A DNA stretch of 37,617 nucleotides. It comes from Rubrivivax sp. (GTDB lineage: Bacteria > Pseudomonadota > Gammaproteobacteria > Burkholderiales > Burkholderiaceae_C). Below the pieces are notes generated by a model that worked only from the letters and a program-made list of their open reading frames with translations, was not told the DNA's origin and ran no database searches. The stretch spans positions 1-37,617 of the forward strand of contig JAJAZC010000067.1 in assembly GCA_026785885.1 (NCBI GenBank), read 5' to 3'. How positions within the stretch are numbered: the stretch's first letter is position 1; the number at the start of each line of letters is the position of its first letter. Position numbers and translations under genes: made by a program. This document shows, in pieces, positions 1-8,086 of this stretch.

Positions 1-335
1 GCAGCGGCCAGCGCGGTCTCGGCAGCGACCCAGGCCGCAGCACGCGGTTGGTCGACCGGGCGCGTGGCCATCTCCGCGGCGCAGCGCAGGGCCAGCGCGT
101 GCGCGGTGCTGAAAGCCTGCAGCGCACCGGCTTCGGCCGCCATCGGCGCTTGCAGCTCGGCCAACAGCGGCTCCACCGCGGCGGCACGCTGGCGCAGCGT
201 GTCGTGCAGCCGCGCCCAGCAGTCGGCAATCTGGTTGCGCTGCGCCATCAGCCGGTTGTAGCCGCCAACGGCCCAGAACAGCAGCACGGCGGCGGCCGCG
301 GCCAGGCCGATGGCGGCGGGTGACAGCCCGCTCAG
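1..335 (-). CDS. LemA-family-like membrane protein, N-terminal part (runs off window)
   Basis: Only the first ~110 codons are present; the C-terminus lies beyond base 1. The visible protein has an Ala/Leu-rich membrane segment ([19 protein letters not shown]) followed by [20 protein letters not shown] and a helical stretch ending in EPLLAELQ. This matches the LemA pattern of one N-terminal TM helix, a YN.L...RN.....W..ID/L signature and a long helical bundle. LemA function is poorly defined. The start is unusual: no ATG fits. CTG at 335-333 overlaps the proA stop and has GAGG seven bases upstream; GTG at 368-366 is the only conventional start nearby but lacks a ribosome site. The frame directly follows proA, so it is probably translationally coupled to it. 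Family call is moderately sure; start is unsure. Confidence 0.6.
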   Translation of the reverse strand, partial: MSGLSPAAIGLAAAAAVLLFWAVGGYNRLMAQRNQIADCWARLHDTLRQRAAAVEPLLAELQAPMAAEAGALQAFSTAHALALRCAAEMATRPVDQPRAAAWVAAETALAA

Positions 336-1606
336 CGCCGCACCTCGCCCTGGCCCAGCACGACCCACTTCAGCGAAGTCAGGCCTTCCAGCCCGACCGG
401 CCCGCGCGCGTGCAGCTTGTCGGTGCTGATGCCGATCTCGGCGCCCAGACCGTACTCGAAGCCGTCGGCAAAACGCGTGCTGGCGTTGACCATCACGCTG
501 GCCGAATCGACCTCACGCAAGAAGCGCATGGCATGGCCGTAGTTGGTGCTCAAGATGGTGTCGGTGTGGTGCGAGCCGTGGCGGTTGATATGCGCAATGG
601 CTTCGTCCAGGCTGTCCACGACCTTGATGCTGATGATCGGCGCCAGGTACTCGGTGGACCAATCCAATTCAAGGGCCGACACCACGCGCGGCAGGCCGGC
701 CAGAGCCTGCGCAGCCCGCGCGTCGCAGCGCATTTCCACACCCTTGGCCGCCAACACCGCGCCGATGCGGGGCAGGAAATCGGCCACGCGCGCCGCATGC
801 ACCAGCAGCGATTCAGCGGCGTTGCAGGGACTGTATTTCTGCGTCTTGGCGTTGTCGGTCACGGCCACGGCCTGGTCGATGTCGACATCGGCATCGACAT
901 ACACGTGGCAGTTGCCGTCCAGGTGTTTGATCACCGGCACGCGCGCCTCGGCGCTGATGCGCTCGATCAGCCCTTTGCCACCGCGCGGGATGATCACGTC
1001 GACCGATTCCGTCATCGTGATCAGGTGGTGCACGGCGGCGCGGTCGGTGGTGGTGATCAGCTGCACGGCGTCGGGCGGCAGGCCGGCGTCGGCCAATGCA
1101 GCCTGCACCAGGCGCCACAGCGCCAGGTTGCTGTGCAGCGCCTCGGAGCCGCCGCGCAGGATGCAGGCGTTGCCGCTCTTGATGGCCAGCGCGGCGGCTT
1201 CGATGGTCACGTTGGGCCGGCTCTCGTAGATCATGCCGAAGACACCCAGCGGTACGCGCATGCGGCCCACGCTTATGCCGCTGGGGCGGCGTTGCAGGCC
1301 GGTAATCTCGCCCACCGGGTCGGGCATCGCGGCAATCTGCTCGCAGCCCTGCGCCACGGTTTCGATGTCGCTGGCTTTCAGCTGCAGGCGGTCCAGCAGC
1401 GGTGCAGCCAAGCCGGCGGCGCGTGCTGCATCGAGGTCCTGCGAATTGGCGGCCTGCAGCGCGGCCAACGATTGCCGCAGCCGCGTGGCCAACGCGCGCA
1501 AGGCCTGGTCCTTGGCCGCCGTGCCGGCCGCGGCCATCTGCTGCGAAGCCGCACGTGCTGCCGTGCCGACGTGGGCCATGTAAGCCGGAAGATCGCTAGC
1601 GCTCAT
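332..1606 (-). CDS. proA: Gamma-glutamyl phosphate reductase (glutamate-5-semialdehyde dehydrogenase)
   Basis: Cytosolic second enzyme of proline synthesis: NADPH-dependent reduction of gamma-glutamyl phosphate to glutamate-5-semialdehyde. The ~424-residue length is normal. Family signatures along the protein include [28 protein letters not shown], the PRGGKGL loop, [11 protein letters not shown], and the catalytic-cysteine segment [16 protein letters not shown], ending in [22 protein letters not shown] prefer ATG at 1606 ([10 protein letters not shown]), as homologues begin about there; an in-frame ATG at 1615 adds three residues. The gene lies between a PhnD-like gene upstream (70 to 80 bp gap) and a LemA-like frame overlapping its stop codon. 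No proB is in the window. Identity is certain. Confidence 0.97.
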   Translation of the reverse strand: MSASDLPAYMAHVGTAARAASQQMAAAGTAAKDQALRALATRLRQSLAALQAANSQDLDAARAAGLAAPLLDRLQLKASDIETVAQGCEQIAAMPDPVGEITGLQRRPSGISVGRMRVPLGVFGMIYESRPNVTIEAAALAIKSGNACILRGGSEALHSNLALWRLVQAALADAGLPPDAVQLITTTDRAAVHHLITMTESVDVIIPRGGKGLIERISAEARVPVIKHLDGNCHVYVDADVDIDQAVAVTDNAKTQKYSPCNAAESLLVHAARVADFLPRIGAVLAAKGVEMRCDARAAQALAGLPRVVSALELDWSTEYLAPIISIKVVDSLDEAIAHINRHGSHHTDTILSTNYGHAMRFLREVDSASVMVNASTRFADGFEYGLGAEIGISTDKLHARGPVGLEGLTSLKWVVLGQGEVRR

Positions 1607-1684
1607 GCCGCGCATTGTCCCAAAGGCTGCAGCGGTGTTCGCAGCGGACGCAGCGCGCGCCGCCGCTGCAGCAGGTGCGGCGCT

Positions 1685-2500
1685 CTACAGCCCCAGCCAG
1701 ACGCCCAGCGCCAGCAAAGCAGCCGGGTCGTGCGCGGCGTAGCCCTGCACCTTCAGTAGCTCGAGCTTCTTGCGCCCGGCCTCGGTGCTGTCCAGCGTCA
1801 GAAAGTACTCGCGCACCTTGTCCAGATCGTCGCCGCTGAGTGCCGGGCCGGCAAGGATGTGTTTGATCGGCACCGGGCGCGACTTGGCCAGCACCTTGCC
1901 GCCGGTGGCCTGCCAGGCCTTGACGACCGCGCCGGAGGCCGTGCCCCCGCTTTGCGTAAAGGTGTGTTCGACCATGAACGGCACCGCGTCTTGATAGCGC
2001 GTGTAGGTGTAGCTCACCGCGTCGGCGCGGCCCAGCGCGTCGCGCAGCGTGGCACGCACCATCCATGCGGTGATGCTGTCCTCGTCGGGCGCGCCGACCT
2101 TGCGCCCGCGCAGGTCGGCCAGCGTCTTCAGCGGCGAATCAGCGCGCACCAGGAAGCGCGCGCTGTACTCCTGGAAGCCCTTGGTCACGGCCACCAGCCG
2201 GTAGCCGCTGTCCTTCATCGCAACGATGGAGATGTGCGCCGGGTGCACCAGGGCCAGGTCGTAGCTCTGGGCGGCCAGCCCCTTGCGCAGCACCGAGTAC
2301 TCGCTGATGGGCTCCACGCGCACCGGCTGGCCCAGCAGCTTGGCCAGGTCGGTGGCGATGGTCACGTAGCGGGCCCGAATCTCTTCGGCGCTGACGCGGT
2401 AGGTCACGCCTTCGTTGACAGCCAACACCAGCGCCTGGGCCCAGCCGCCACTGCCCAGCAGCGCCAGCAAAAGGGCAGCCTGCCAATAGATCGATTTCAT
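1685..2500 (-). CDS. PhnD-like periplasmic substrate-binding protein (PF12974 type)
   Basis: Predicted periplasmic solute-binding protein of about 271 residues. The start at 2500 (MKSIYWQ) has AAGG six bases upstream and opens a signal peptide (LLALLGSGGWAQA, cleavage after AQA). The mature part follows the PhnD/phosphonate-binding fold: an early RYVTIATDLAKLLGQPV segment, then LAAQSYDLALVHPAHIS, LRGRKVGAPDEDSITAWMVR and a C-terminal DLDKVREYFLTLD. Family members bind phosphonate, phosphite, phosphate or unrelated ligands, so the substrate cannot be read from the sequence. No ABC ATPase or permease is adjacent; it sits alone between topB and proA, so it may be a stand-alone sensor or ligand protein rather than part of a transporter. 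Family call is good; ligand unknown. Confidence 0.82.
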   Translation of the reverse strand: MKSIYWQAALLLALLGSGGWAQALVLAVNEGVTYRVSAEEIRARYVTIATDLAKLLGQPVRVEPISEYSVLRKGLAAQSYDLALVHPAHISIVAMKDSGYRLVAVTKGFQEYSARFLVRADSPLKTLADLRGRKVGAPDEDSITAWMVRATLRDALGRADAVSYTYTRYQDAVPFMVEHTFTQSGGTASGAVVKAWQATGGKVLAKSRPVPIKHILAGPALSGDDLDKVREYFLTLDSTEAGRKKLELLKVQGYAAHDPAALLALGVWLGL

Positions 2501-2694
2501 GCGCAACCTTGCAGTCCGTAAAGACCAGATGCTAGGCGCAGCCACCGCCCGGCCGCCGTGCTTTGTGCCAGTTGGCTCGCGGGCTTACACGCCGATTCAA
2601 CTGTGGCGGCTGGGCGCCGAAGCTGTGCGGTTGTCGGGCCTGCTCGCACAACGTTCAGCCTGTCGGCATGGCTGCCCGTCTGCGCGTCGTCCTG

Positions 2695-5361
2695 TCAGGC
2701 CGGCGTCTTCTTGGTCGCTGCTTTCTTCGCAGCGGCTGGGGCGCCCTTGGCCGGCCGCGCCGCCCGCGGCTCGAACTCGAAAGTCACGCGGCCTTCCTTG
2801 GTGTCGTAAGCGAGAAAGGCCTTGAATTTGCGCCGCGTCTTGTTGGAGACGAAGTTCTCCAGCAGGCTGGTCTTGCCGCTGGCCAGTAGCTTGATCATCT
2901 CGGCGCGCTCCACCGGCTGCTGCAGGATGATCTTGCCGCTCTTGAAGTCGCAGGTCACGTGCGCGCCGACGCAGTTTTCGCAAACGTAGTTGCTGCCGTG
3001 CTCGAAGACCCGGCCCTTGCACTTGGGGCAAGCACCCAGGCTGTCCTGCGCCGAGAAGTCCACCGGCGTGCCGTCGCCTTCGCCGTTCTTGGCTTCATCG
3101 CCGAAGTCGAATTCCAGCTTCCAGTTCTTGATGTCGTCGTCGAAGGCCAGCTTGATCTCGGCCGTGAAAGGCCAGCCGGCTTTGGAGCGAAAGCCCTCCA
3201 GCGGGCCGATCTTCTTGTCGCGGATCAGGCCCTCGGCCTCGGCGGTCTCGAAGGCGCGGCCGGCGGGGATCTTGGTGATCGAGAAGCCGCAGCCCTCGCC
3301 GGGTGCTGCTGCGTCGGCGCCGATGCAGCTGAAGCGGCGGTAGTTCTCTTTGACCACGCCGCTGCAGTTGGGGCAGCTCACCGACAGCGTGGCGTAGTCG
3401 CCGGGGATGGTGTCGCGGTCGTACTCCTTGGCCTTCTTGACGATGCGCTCTGCCATCTTGGCGATCTCACCCATGAAGGCATCACGGCTCAAGCGCCCGT
3501 GCTCCATCTCCGACAGCTGGTACTCCCAGTTGCCGGTGAGATCGGCGCGCGTCAGGTCTTCGATCGCCAGGCCGCGCAGCAGCGTCATCAGCTGGAAGGC
3601 TTTGGCCGTGGGCACCAGGTCGCGGCCGTCGCGCAGCATGTACTTCTCAAAGATCAAGCCTTCGATGGTCTGCGCACGCGTAGCCGGCGTGCCCAGGCCT
3701 TTCTCGCGCATCGCCTCGCGCAGCTCTTCGTCGTCGATGAGCTTGCCGGCACCTTCCATCGCCGACAGCAGCGTGGCTTCGGTGTAGCGCGCCGGCGGGC
3801 GTGTCTTCAGCGCGTTGACGTCGACGTGCTCGACCTGCACCTGCTCGCCCTGCGCAACGGCCACCAGGTTGGCGCTGTCGCTGGAGGAGTCCTGCGCTTC
3901 CTTGCCGTAGACGGCCAGCCAACCGGCGTTGACCAGCACCTTGCCGTTGGTCTGGAACTTGTGTTCGGCGCCCGCTGCCGCCACGGTGCTGATGCGCGTC
4001 GTGACCATGAACTCCGCGCTCGGGTAGAACACCGCGATGAAGCGTTTGACGACCAGGTCATACAGCTTGAGCTCGATCTCCGACAGGCTCTTCGGCGGCT
4101 GCAGCGTCGGGATGATCGCGAAGTGGTCCGACACCTTGCTGTTGTCGAAGACGCGCTTGGTGGGTTTGACGTAGCCCTCTTTGAGCGACTTTGCGGCGTG
4201 GGCCTTCAGCTCGCGCAGCGGGCCCGGCAAGTCCTCCTGTGCCAGCATCTTCAGAGTGTCTTTGACGGTGGCCACGTAGTCCTCGGGCAGCGCACGGCTG
4301 TCGGTGCGCGGGTAGGTCAGCACCTTGTGCTTTTCGTACAGCGCCTGCGCCAGGCTCAGCGTGGTCTTGGCGCTGAAGCCGAAGCGGCCGTTGGCCTCGC
4401 GCTGCAGCGTCGTCAGGTCGTACAGCAGCGGGCTGGCCTGTGTGCTGGGCTTGGCTTCGTCGGTGACGCTGGCCGACCGGCCGCGCACGGCGCTGGCAAT
4501 GGCTTCGGCATCGGCCGCGTTCCACAGGCGGTCGGCGCGCGCTTCCGCATCAGGCGGGGCATCGGGCAGGGCGTCAGCCGCGGCCCCATCCACCGGCTTG
4601 GGAGCCTTCTTCCATTTCGGGTCGAACCACTTGCCCTCGTACTGCCCGGCCACGGCGTCGAAGGTGGCCTTGACTTCCCAGTACGGGCGCGAGACGTGTT
4701 TGCGGATCTTTTCTTCGCGCTCGACGACGATGCTCAGCGTCGGCGTTTGCACGCGTCCCACCGTGGTCAGAAAGAAGCCGCCGTCGCGCGAGTTGAAGGC
4801 CGTCATCGCGCGCGTGCCGTTGATGCCCACCAGCCAGTCGGCTTCGCTGCGGCTGCGCGCGGCGTCGGCCAGGCCCAGCATCTGCTGGTCGCTGCGCAGC
4901 TGATCGAAGCCGTCGCGGATGGCCTGCGGCGTCATGCTCTGCAACCACAGGCGCCTGATCGGCTTGCCGTGCGCCTTGTCGCCAAAAGCGTATTGCAGGA
5001 TCAGGCGAAAGATCAGCTCGCCCTCGCGGCCCGCGTCGCAGGCGTTGATGATGGCGCTCACGTCCTTGCGCTTGACCAGCTTGACGACCGCATTCAGCCG
5101 CGTCTTGGCCTTGTCGATAGGCGCCACGTCAAAGTGCGGCGGCACCACCGGCAGGTGCGCAAAGCTCCACTTGCCGCGCTTGACTTCGTACTCGTCCGGC
5201 GCCTTGATCTCCACCAAATGCCCCACGGCACTGGTGACCACCGTGTCTTCGCTTTCGAAGTGATCGGCGTGTTTTTCGAACTTGCCTTTGACGGGTGTCA
5301 GCGCGCGGACGATGTCCTGCGCCACGCTCGGCTTCTCGGCAATGATGATCGTCTTGCTCAT
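2695..5361 (-). CDS. topB: DNA topoisomerase III
   Basis: Type IA topoisomerase of 888 residues that passes single strands to decatenate replication and recombination intermediates. The start at 5361 (MSKTIIIAEKPSV) is supported by AAAGGA five bases upstream. The N-terminal Toprim domain begins IIIAEKPSVAQDIVRAL and carries NACDAGREGELIFRL. The catalytic tyrosine is Y350 in TYPRTDSRALP. Further type IA signatures are FLTTVGRVQTPTLS and GLGTPATRAQTIEGL. The C-terminus has two cysteine clusters (CPNC...C and CPKC...CENC), then a Lys/Ala-rich tail (AAKKAATKKTPA) likely to bind DNA. Such a Zn-like C-terminal extension is common in betaproteobacterial TopB and absent from E. coli TopB. It is divergent from the SET gene, with 118 bp between starts. 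Identity is certain. Confidence 0.96.
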   Translation of the reverse strand: MSKTIIIAEKPSVAQDIVRALTPVKGKFEKHADHFESEDTVVTSAVGHLVEIKAPDEYEVKRGKWSFAHLPVVPPHFDVAPIDKAKTRLNAVVKLVKRKDVSAIINACDAGREGELIFRLILQYAFGDKAHGKPIRRLWLQSMTPQAIRDGFDQLRSDQQMLGLADAARSRSEADWLVGINGTRAMTAFNSRDGGFFLTTVGRVQTPTLSIVVEREEKIRKHVSRPYWEVKATFDAVAGQYEGKWFDPKWKKAPKPVDGAAADALPDAPPDAEARADRLWNAADAEAIASAVRGRSASVTDEAKPSTQASPLLYDLTTLQREANGRFGFSAKTTLSLAQALYEKHKVLTYPRTDSRALPEDYVATVKDTLKMLAQEDLPGPLRELKAHAAKSLKEGYVKPTKRVFDNSKVSDHFAIIPTLQPPKSLSEIELKLYDLVVKRFIAVFYPSAEFMVTTRISTVAAAGAEHKFQTNGKVLVNAGWLAVYGKEAQDSSSDSANLVAVAQGEQVQVEHVDVNALKTRPPARYTEATLLSAMEGAGKLIDDEELREAMREKGLGTPATRAQTIEGLIFEKYMLRDGRDLVPTAKAFQLMTLLRGLAIEDLTRADLTGNWEYQLSEMEHGRLSRDAFMGEIAKMAERIVKKAKEYDRDTIPGDYATLSVSCPNCSGVVKENYRRFSCIGADAAAPGEGCGFSITKIPAGRAFETAEAEGLIRDKKIGPLEGFRSKAGWPFTAEIKLAFDDDIKNWKLEFDFGDEAKNGEGDGTPVDFSAQDSLGACPKCKGRVFEHGSNYVCENCVGAHVTCDFKSGKIILQQPVERAEMIKLLASGKTSLLENFVSNKTRRKFKAFLAYDTKEGRVTFEFEPRAARPAKGAPAAAKKAATKKTPA

Positions 5362-5421
5362 GGTTCCTTTTGGGCGGCCGGCCTGCTCAAGACTGGCGCC
5401 GTGATGTGCAAAAGCCGTGCC

Positions 5422-5427
5422 TACAAT
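5422..5427 (+). promoter_or_regulatory. Possible -10 box (TACAAT) for the SET gene
   Basis: TACAAT lies 53 bp upstream of the preferred SET start codon in the topB/SET divergent gap. No convincing -35 hexamer is seen 16-18 bp further up, so this is a weak sequence-only call. Confidence 0.3.
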
Positions 5428-5479
5428 CCGGCCCGTCTCGCGCGCCTGCACGCGCGCTCGTACGATTTCAATGTACCCA

Positions 5480-5983
5480 ATGGCAAAGACCGCGCAAGCC
5501 GCAAGCCCCGTCACACGCCGGCCCTCGAGCCGCAGCACACGGCGCATCCAGGTCCGTAAAAGCGGTGTGCACGGCAAGGGCGTGTTTGCGCTGCAGCCGA
5601 TGGCCAAAGGCGAGCGCGTCATGGAATACATCGGCCAAGTCATCGGCTGGCCCGAAGCGCTGCGCCGCCACCCGCACGACCCGGAGCAGCCCAACCACAC
5701 CTTCTATTTCAGCCTCGACGACGGCAGCCACGTCATCGACGGCAATGTCGGCGGCAACGCCGCAAAGTGGATCAACCACGCCTGCCGGCCCAACTGCATC
5801 GCCGACGAAACCGAAGGCCGCGTTTTCATCCACGCGCTGCGCAAGATCAAGCCCGGCGAAGAGCTGTTCTACGACTACGGTCTGATCATCGACGCACGTC
5901 ACACGGCCAAGTTGAAGAAGGACTACGCGTGCTGCTGTGGCAGCCCCCAGTGCCGGGGCACGATGCTGGCCCCCAAGCGCTAG
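5480..5983 (+). CDS. Small SET-domain protein (lysine methyltransferase-like)
   Basis: Protein of about 167 residues made almost entirely of a SET domain with a post-SET cysteine tail. SAM-binding and catalytic motifs are visible: RKSGVHGKGVFA, GERVMEYIGQVIGW, the knot motif INHACRPNC, and GEELFYDYG with the conserved tyrosine. The end CCCGSPQCRGTML provides post-SET-like cysteines. Known SET enzymes transfer methyl groups from SAM to protein lysines; bacterial substrates are mostly unknown. I chose MAKTAQ at 5480; an in-frame ATG at 5471 adds three residues, and neither has a clear ribosome site. Its TAG stop at 5981-5983 coincides with the left end of a MITE-like element. The direction and spacing suggest birA once followed directly. 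Domain call is firm, role unknown. Confidence 0.88.
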   Translation: MAKTAQAASPVTRRPSSRSTRRIQVRKSGVHGKGVFALQPMAKGERVMEYIGQVIGWPEALRRHPHDPEQPNHTFYFSLDDGSHVIDGNVGGNAAKWINHACRPNCIADETEGRVFIHALRKIKPGEELFYDYGLIIDARHTAKLKKDYACCCGSPQCRGTMLAPKR

Positions 5984-6226
5984 TGCAGTGTTCGATACTG
6001 TGTGGAACTTAGGAAAATCGGTGGATCGGGCAGCCTGGCTAGGCGCAAACCGCAGCGATGCTCTTTTGCATCGCGAGGCAGAGCCCGGACACGAGCAGTC
6101 CCTGCGAACTGTTCGTGCCTGGCGAAGGGCTCGAGCCCTGCGAGAGCGCGGCCCGCAAGGCTTGCAACGACGCCAGGGGGCACGAGACGCGGTTTTATGT
6201 TCCACACAGCGTCGAACGCTGCACTA
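5981..6226. mobile_element. MITE-like element with 26-bp terminal inverted repeats and TA duplication
   Basis: Non-coding 246-bp segment with arms at 5981-6008 and 6199-6226. Read inward, both arms begin TAGTGCAG; 25 of 28 positions match, differing at positions 9, 16 and 17. The flanks read C-TA-G on both sides, as expected if TA was duplicated inside a CTAG target, which is the known preference of IS630/Tc1-mariner elements. There is no transposase frame. Internal structure includes a perfect 7-bp stem (GCGATGC/GCATCGC, 6055-6074, 6-nt loop) and the 12-bp palindrome GGGCTCGAGCCC (6127-6138). Removing the element restores CGC-TAG-ATG, so the SET stop codon was the target and was rebuilt by the duplication. 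The assignment to the IS630 superfamily is inference from ends and target. Confidence 0.72.
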
Positions 6227-6260
6227 GATGCCGGGCCGTGATGGGCCGCCGCTGCAGCCG

Positions 6261-7364
6261 ATGAGCGTCAACGCCCACCCGCACTGGGGTGCACAGGCGC
6301 TGTGGGACAGCCTGTCGCCGCTGCTGCCCGACATCAGCATCGAAGTCGTCTCGCGCGTCGACTCCACCAACACGCGGCTGCTGGACCGCGCCCGCGCGAT
6401 GAGCGGCCAGCCCGACGCGCCGGTAACGCGCCCGGGCGAGGTCGGCGCACCGGGCCTGCGCGAGCACACGCACGAGCGCACGCCGCACGGACGCCGCGCC
6501 GGTGATGTCTCACCCTGCCTGCTGGTGGCCGAAGAGCAAGCCCGCGGCCGCGGCCGGCTGGGCCGCGACTGGGTCAGCAGCGCTGGCGCATCGTTGACCT
6601 TTTCTCTGTCGATGCCGCTGGCACCGGCGCAGTGGGGCGGCCTGTCGTTGGCCGTTGGATTGGCGCTGGCCGAGGCGCTGGACCCGTGCCCGCCGGCCGA
6701 GGCGCAGGACGACGTTTGGGGCAGCACCAGCCGGCCCCGCATTGGGCTGAAGTGGCCCAACGACCTGTGGTTGTGGGAGGGGCCAGGCCGCGGCCGCAAG
6801 CTCGGCGGTGTGCTGATCGAGACCGTGTCGGTCGGCCAGCGCCGCATGTGCGTGGTCGGCGTCGGGCTCAACGTGCGGCCACAGCCGGTGGCGGCTGGTG
6901 GCGTGCCGTTGTCGTCGCCGTCGCCGTCGACATCGACATCGACATCGCGGTCGACATCGCCGTTGGGTTCCACGTTGCCGTGGGATGCACCGTCGAAGTC
7001 GCCCTTGTCGTCGCCCTTGCTTCCGCTCCCGCTTCCGCCGTTGGCCAGCGGCTACGCCTGTCTGCAGGAAATCGACGCCGGTGCGACCGCAGCGCGTGCG
7101 CTGGCGCAGGTGGCACGGCCGCTGGTGCTGGCCTTGCGGCGCTTCGAGTCAGCGGGGTTTGCGCCGCTGCTGCCGGCCTACACGCGGCGCGATCTGCTGC
7201 GCGGGCACGCCGTCAGCACGAGCGGGCCCGAGCCGCTGCACGGTGTGGCCGACGGCGTCGACGAACAGGGCGCGCTGCGCGTGTGCACCGATGAAGACGG
7301 ACGCACCGTGCAGCGCATCGTCAGCGGCGAGGTCAGCGTGCGCCTGCGCGGGGCAGCCGCCTGA
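6261..7364 (+). CDS. birA: Biotin-[acetyl-CoA carboxylase] ligase, single-function type without HTH
   Basis: Activates biotin with ATP and attaches it to the biotin carboxyl carrier protein. Visible motifs are the substrate segment VDSTNTRLLDRAR, the adenylate loop ARGRGRLGRDWVSS, LKWPNDLWLW and KLGGVLIET, then the C-terminal SH3-like domain from RRDLLRGHAV to IVSGEVSVRLRG. There is no N-terminal helix-turn-helix, so it should not act as the biotin repressor. At ~367 residues it is longer than usual because of two inserts: a charged loop after the first motif and a Ser/Thr/Pro run (from 6911) encoded by imperfect 6-bp repeats. ATG at 6261 gives a normal N-terminus; ATG at 6228 adds eleven residues and sits against the MITE. 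TGATG couples it to the next gene. Identity is firm. Confidence 0.93.
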   Translation: MSVNAHPHWGAQALWDSLSPLLPDISIEVVSRVDSTNTRLLDRARAMSGQPDAPVTRPGEVGAPGLREHTHERTPHGRRAGDVSPCLLVAEEQARGRGRLGRDWVSSAGASLTFSLSMPLAPAQWGGLSLAVGLALAEALDPCPPAEAQDDVWGSTSRPRIGLKWPNDLWLWEGPGRGRKLGGVLIETVSVGQRRMCVVGVGLNVRPQPVAAGGVPLSSPSPSTSTSTSRSTSPLGSTLPWDAPSKSPLSSPLLPLPLPPLASGYACLQEIDAGATAARALAQVARPLVLALRRFESAGFAPLLPAYTRRDLLRGHAVSTSGPEPLHGVADGVDEQGALRVCTDEDGRTVQRIVSGEVSVRLRGAAA

Positions 7365-8086
7365 TGCTGCGCACGCTGCTCGTGCTGCTGCTGCTGGCCA
7401 ACGCGCTGTTCTTTGCCTTTGGCCGCGGCTGGCTCGGCGCACCGCCGCGCCAGGCCGAGCGCGAGCCCGAACGGCTGGCCGCGCAGGTGCGCCCGGAGAC
7501 GCTGCGCCTGCTGCCGCCGGTGGCTGCGAGTGCCGCGGCGCAGGCCGCGCAGGCTGCACAGGCTGCACGGGCCAACAACAGCGTGGGCCTGCCGGCGCTG
7601 CAATGCCTGGAGGCCGGCCCGCTGGCTGAACTCGATCTGGCCGCGGCTGAAGGCGCACTGCAAACCGCGCAACTGCCCGAGGGCAGCTGGGCCCGCATCG
7701 ACCCGGCGGGGGCCTCGGCAGCACCGGCGGCCTGGCTCGTCTATGCCGGCCGCTACCCCGACCCGGCCTTGCGTAGCGCGCGCGAAGAAGACCTGCGCCG
7801 GCAGCGCCTGCCGTATGAGCTGATCAACGCACCGGCCGATCTGGCGCCGGGCTTCGTGCTGTCGCGCCACGCTTCACGCGGTGAAGCGCAGGGCTGGCTA
7901 GATAGCCGAGCCCCGGCCGGCCTGCGCGGTGTGCGCCTGGTACAGCTGCCTGCAGCCGCGCCCGGCACACGGCTGCGGGTGGCCCGGGCCGATGCCGACA
8001 CGGCCGAGCGCCTGAAGACGCTGCCGCCCGCGGCGCTGGCCGCGTTGGCCGGCGGCTTCAGGCCCTGCGGCGTCGCACGGCCCTGA
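7364..8086 (+). CDS. Membrane-anchored SPOR-like protein, uncharacterised
   Basis: Protein of 240 residues. The N-terminus MLRTLLVLLLLANALFFAFG is a single membrane anchor or uncleaved signal, followed by an Ala-rich linker with repeated QAA and a C-terminal ~140-residue region. That region (WLVYAGRYPDPALR, LRRQRLPYELI, LAPGFVLSRHASRGEA, LRGVRLVQL) has the spacing of a SPOR-type beta-alpha-beta fold, which in other proteins binds denuded septal peptidoglycan; this is inference from pattern, not a confident match. The ATG overlaps the birA stop as TGATG, so the two are probably co-translated. The 3' end overlaps the convergent protease gene by 29 bp. An unnamed protein of this kind follows birA in other Burkholderiales, as I recall. 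Confidence 0.7.
   Translation: MLRTLLVLLLLANALFFAFGRGWLGAPPRQAEREPERLAAQVRPETLRLLPPVAASAAAQAAQAAQAARANNSVGLPALQCLEAGPLAELDLAAAEGALQTAQLPEGSWARIDPAGASAAPAAWLVYAGRYPDPALRSAREEDLRRQRLPYELINAPADLAPGFVLSRHASRGEAQGWLDSRAPAGLRGVRLVQLPAAAPGTRLRVARADADTAERLKTLPPAALAALAGGFRPCGVARP

Noticed and set aside
2959-5559. An 866-codon open frame antisense to topB
   Set aside because: It is a shadow of the GC-rich third positions of topB; the composition is Ala/Arg/Val/Gln-rich with no recognisable domain, while topB is certain.
6002-6241. Small protein encoded within the MITE
   Set aside because: Frames are open on both strands but have no ribosome site or familiar sequence and end in the inverted repeats.
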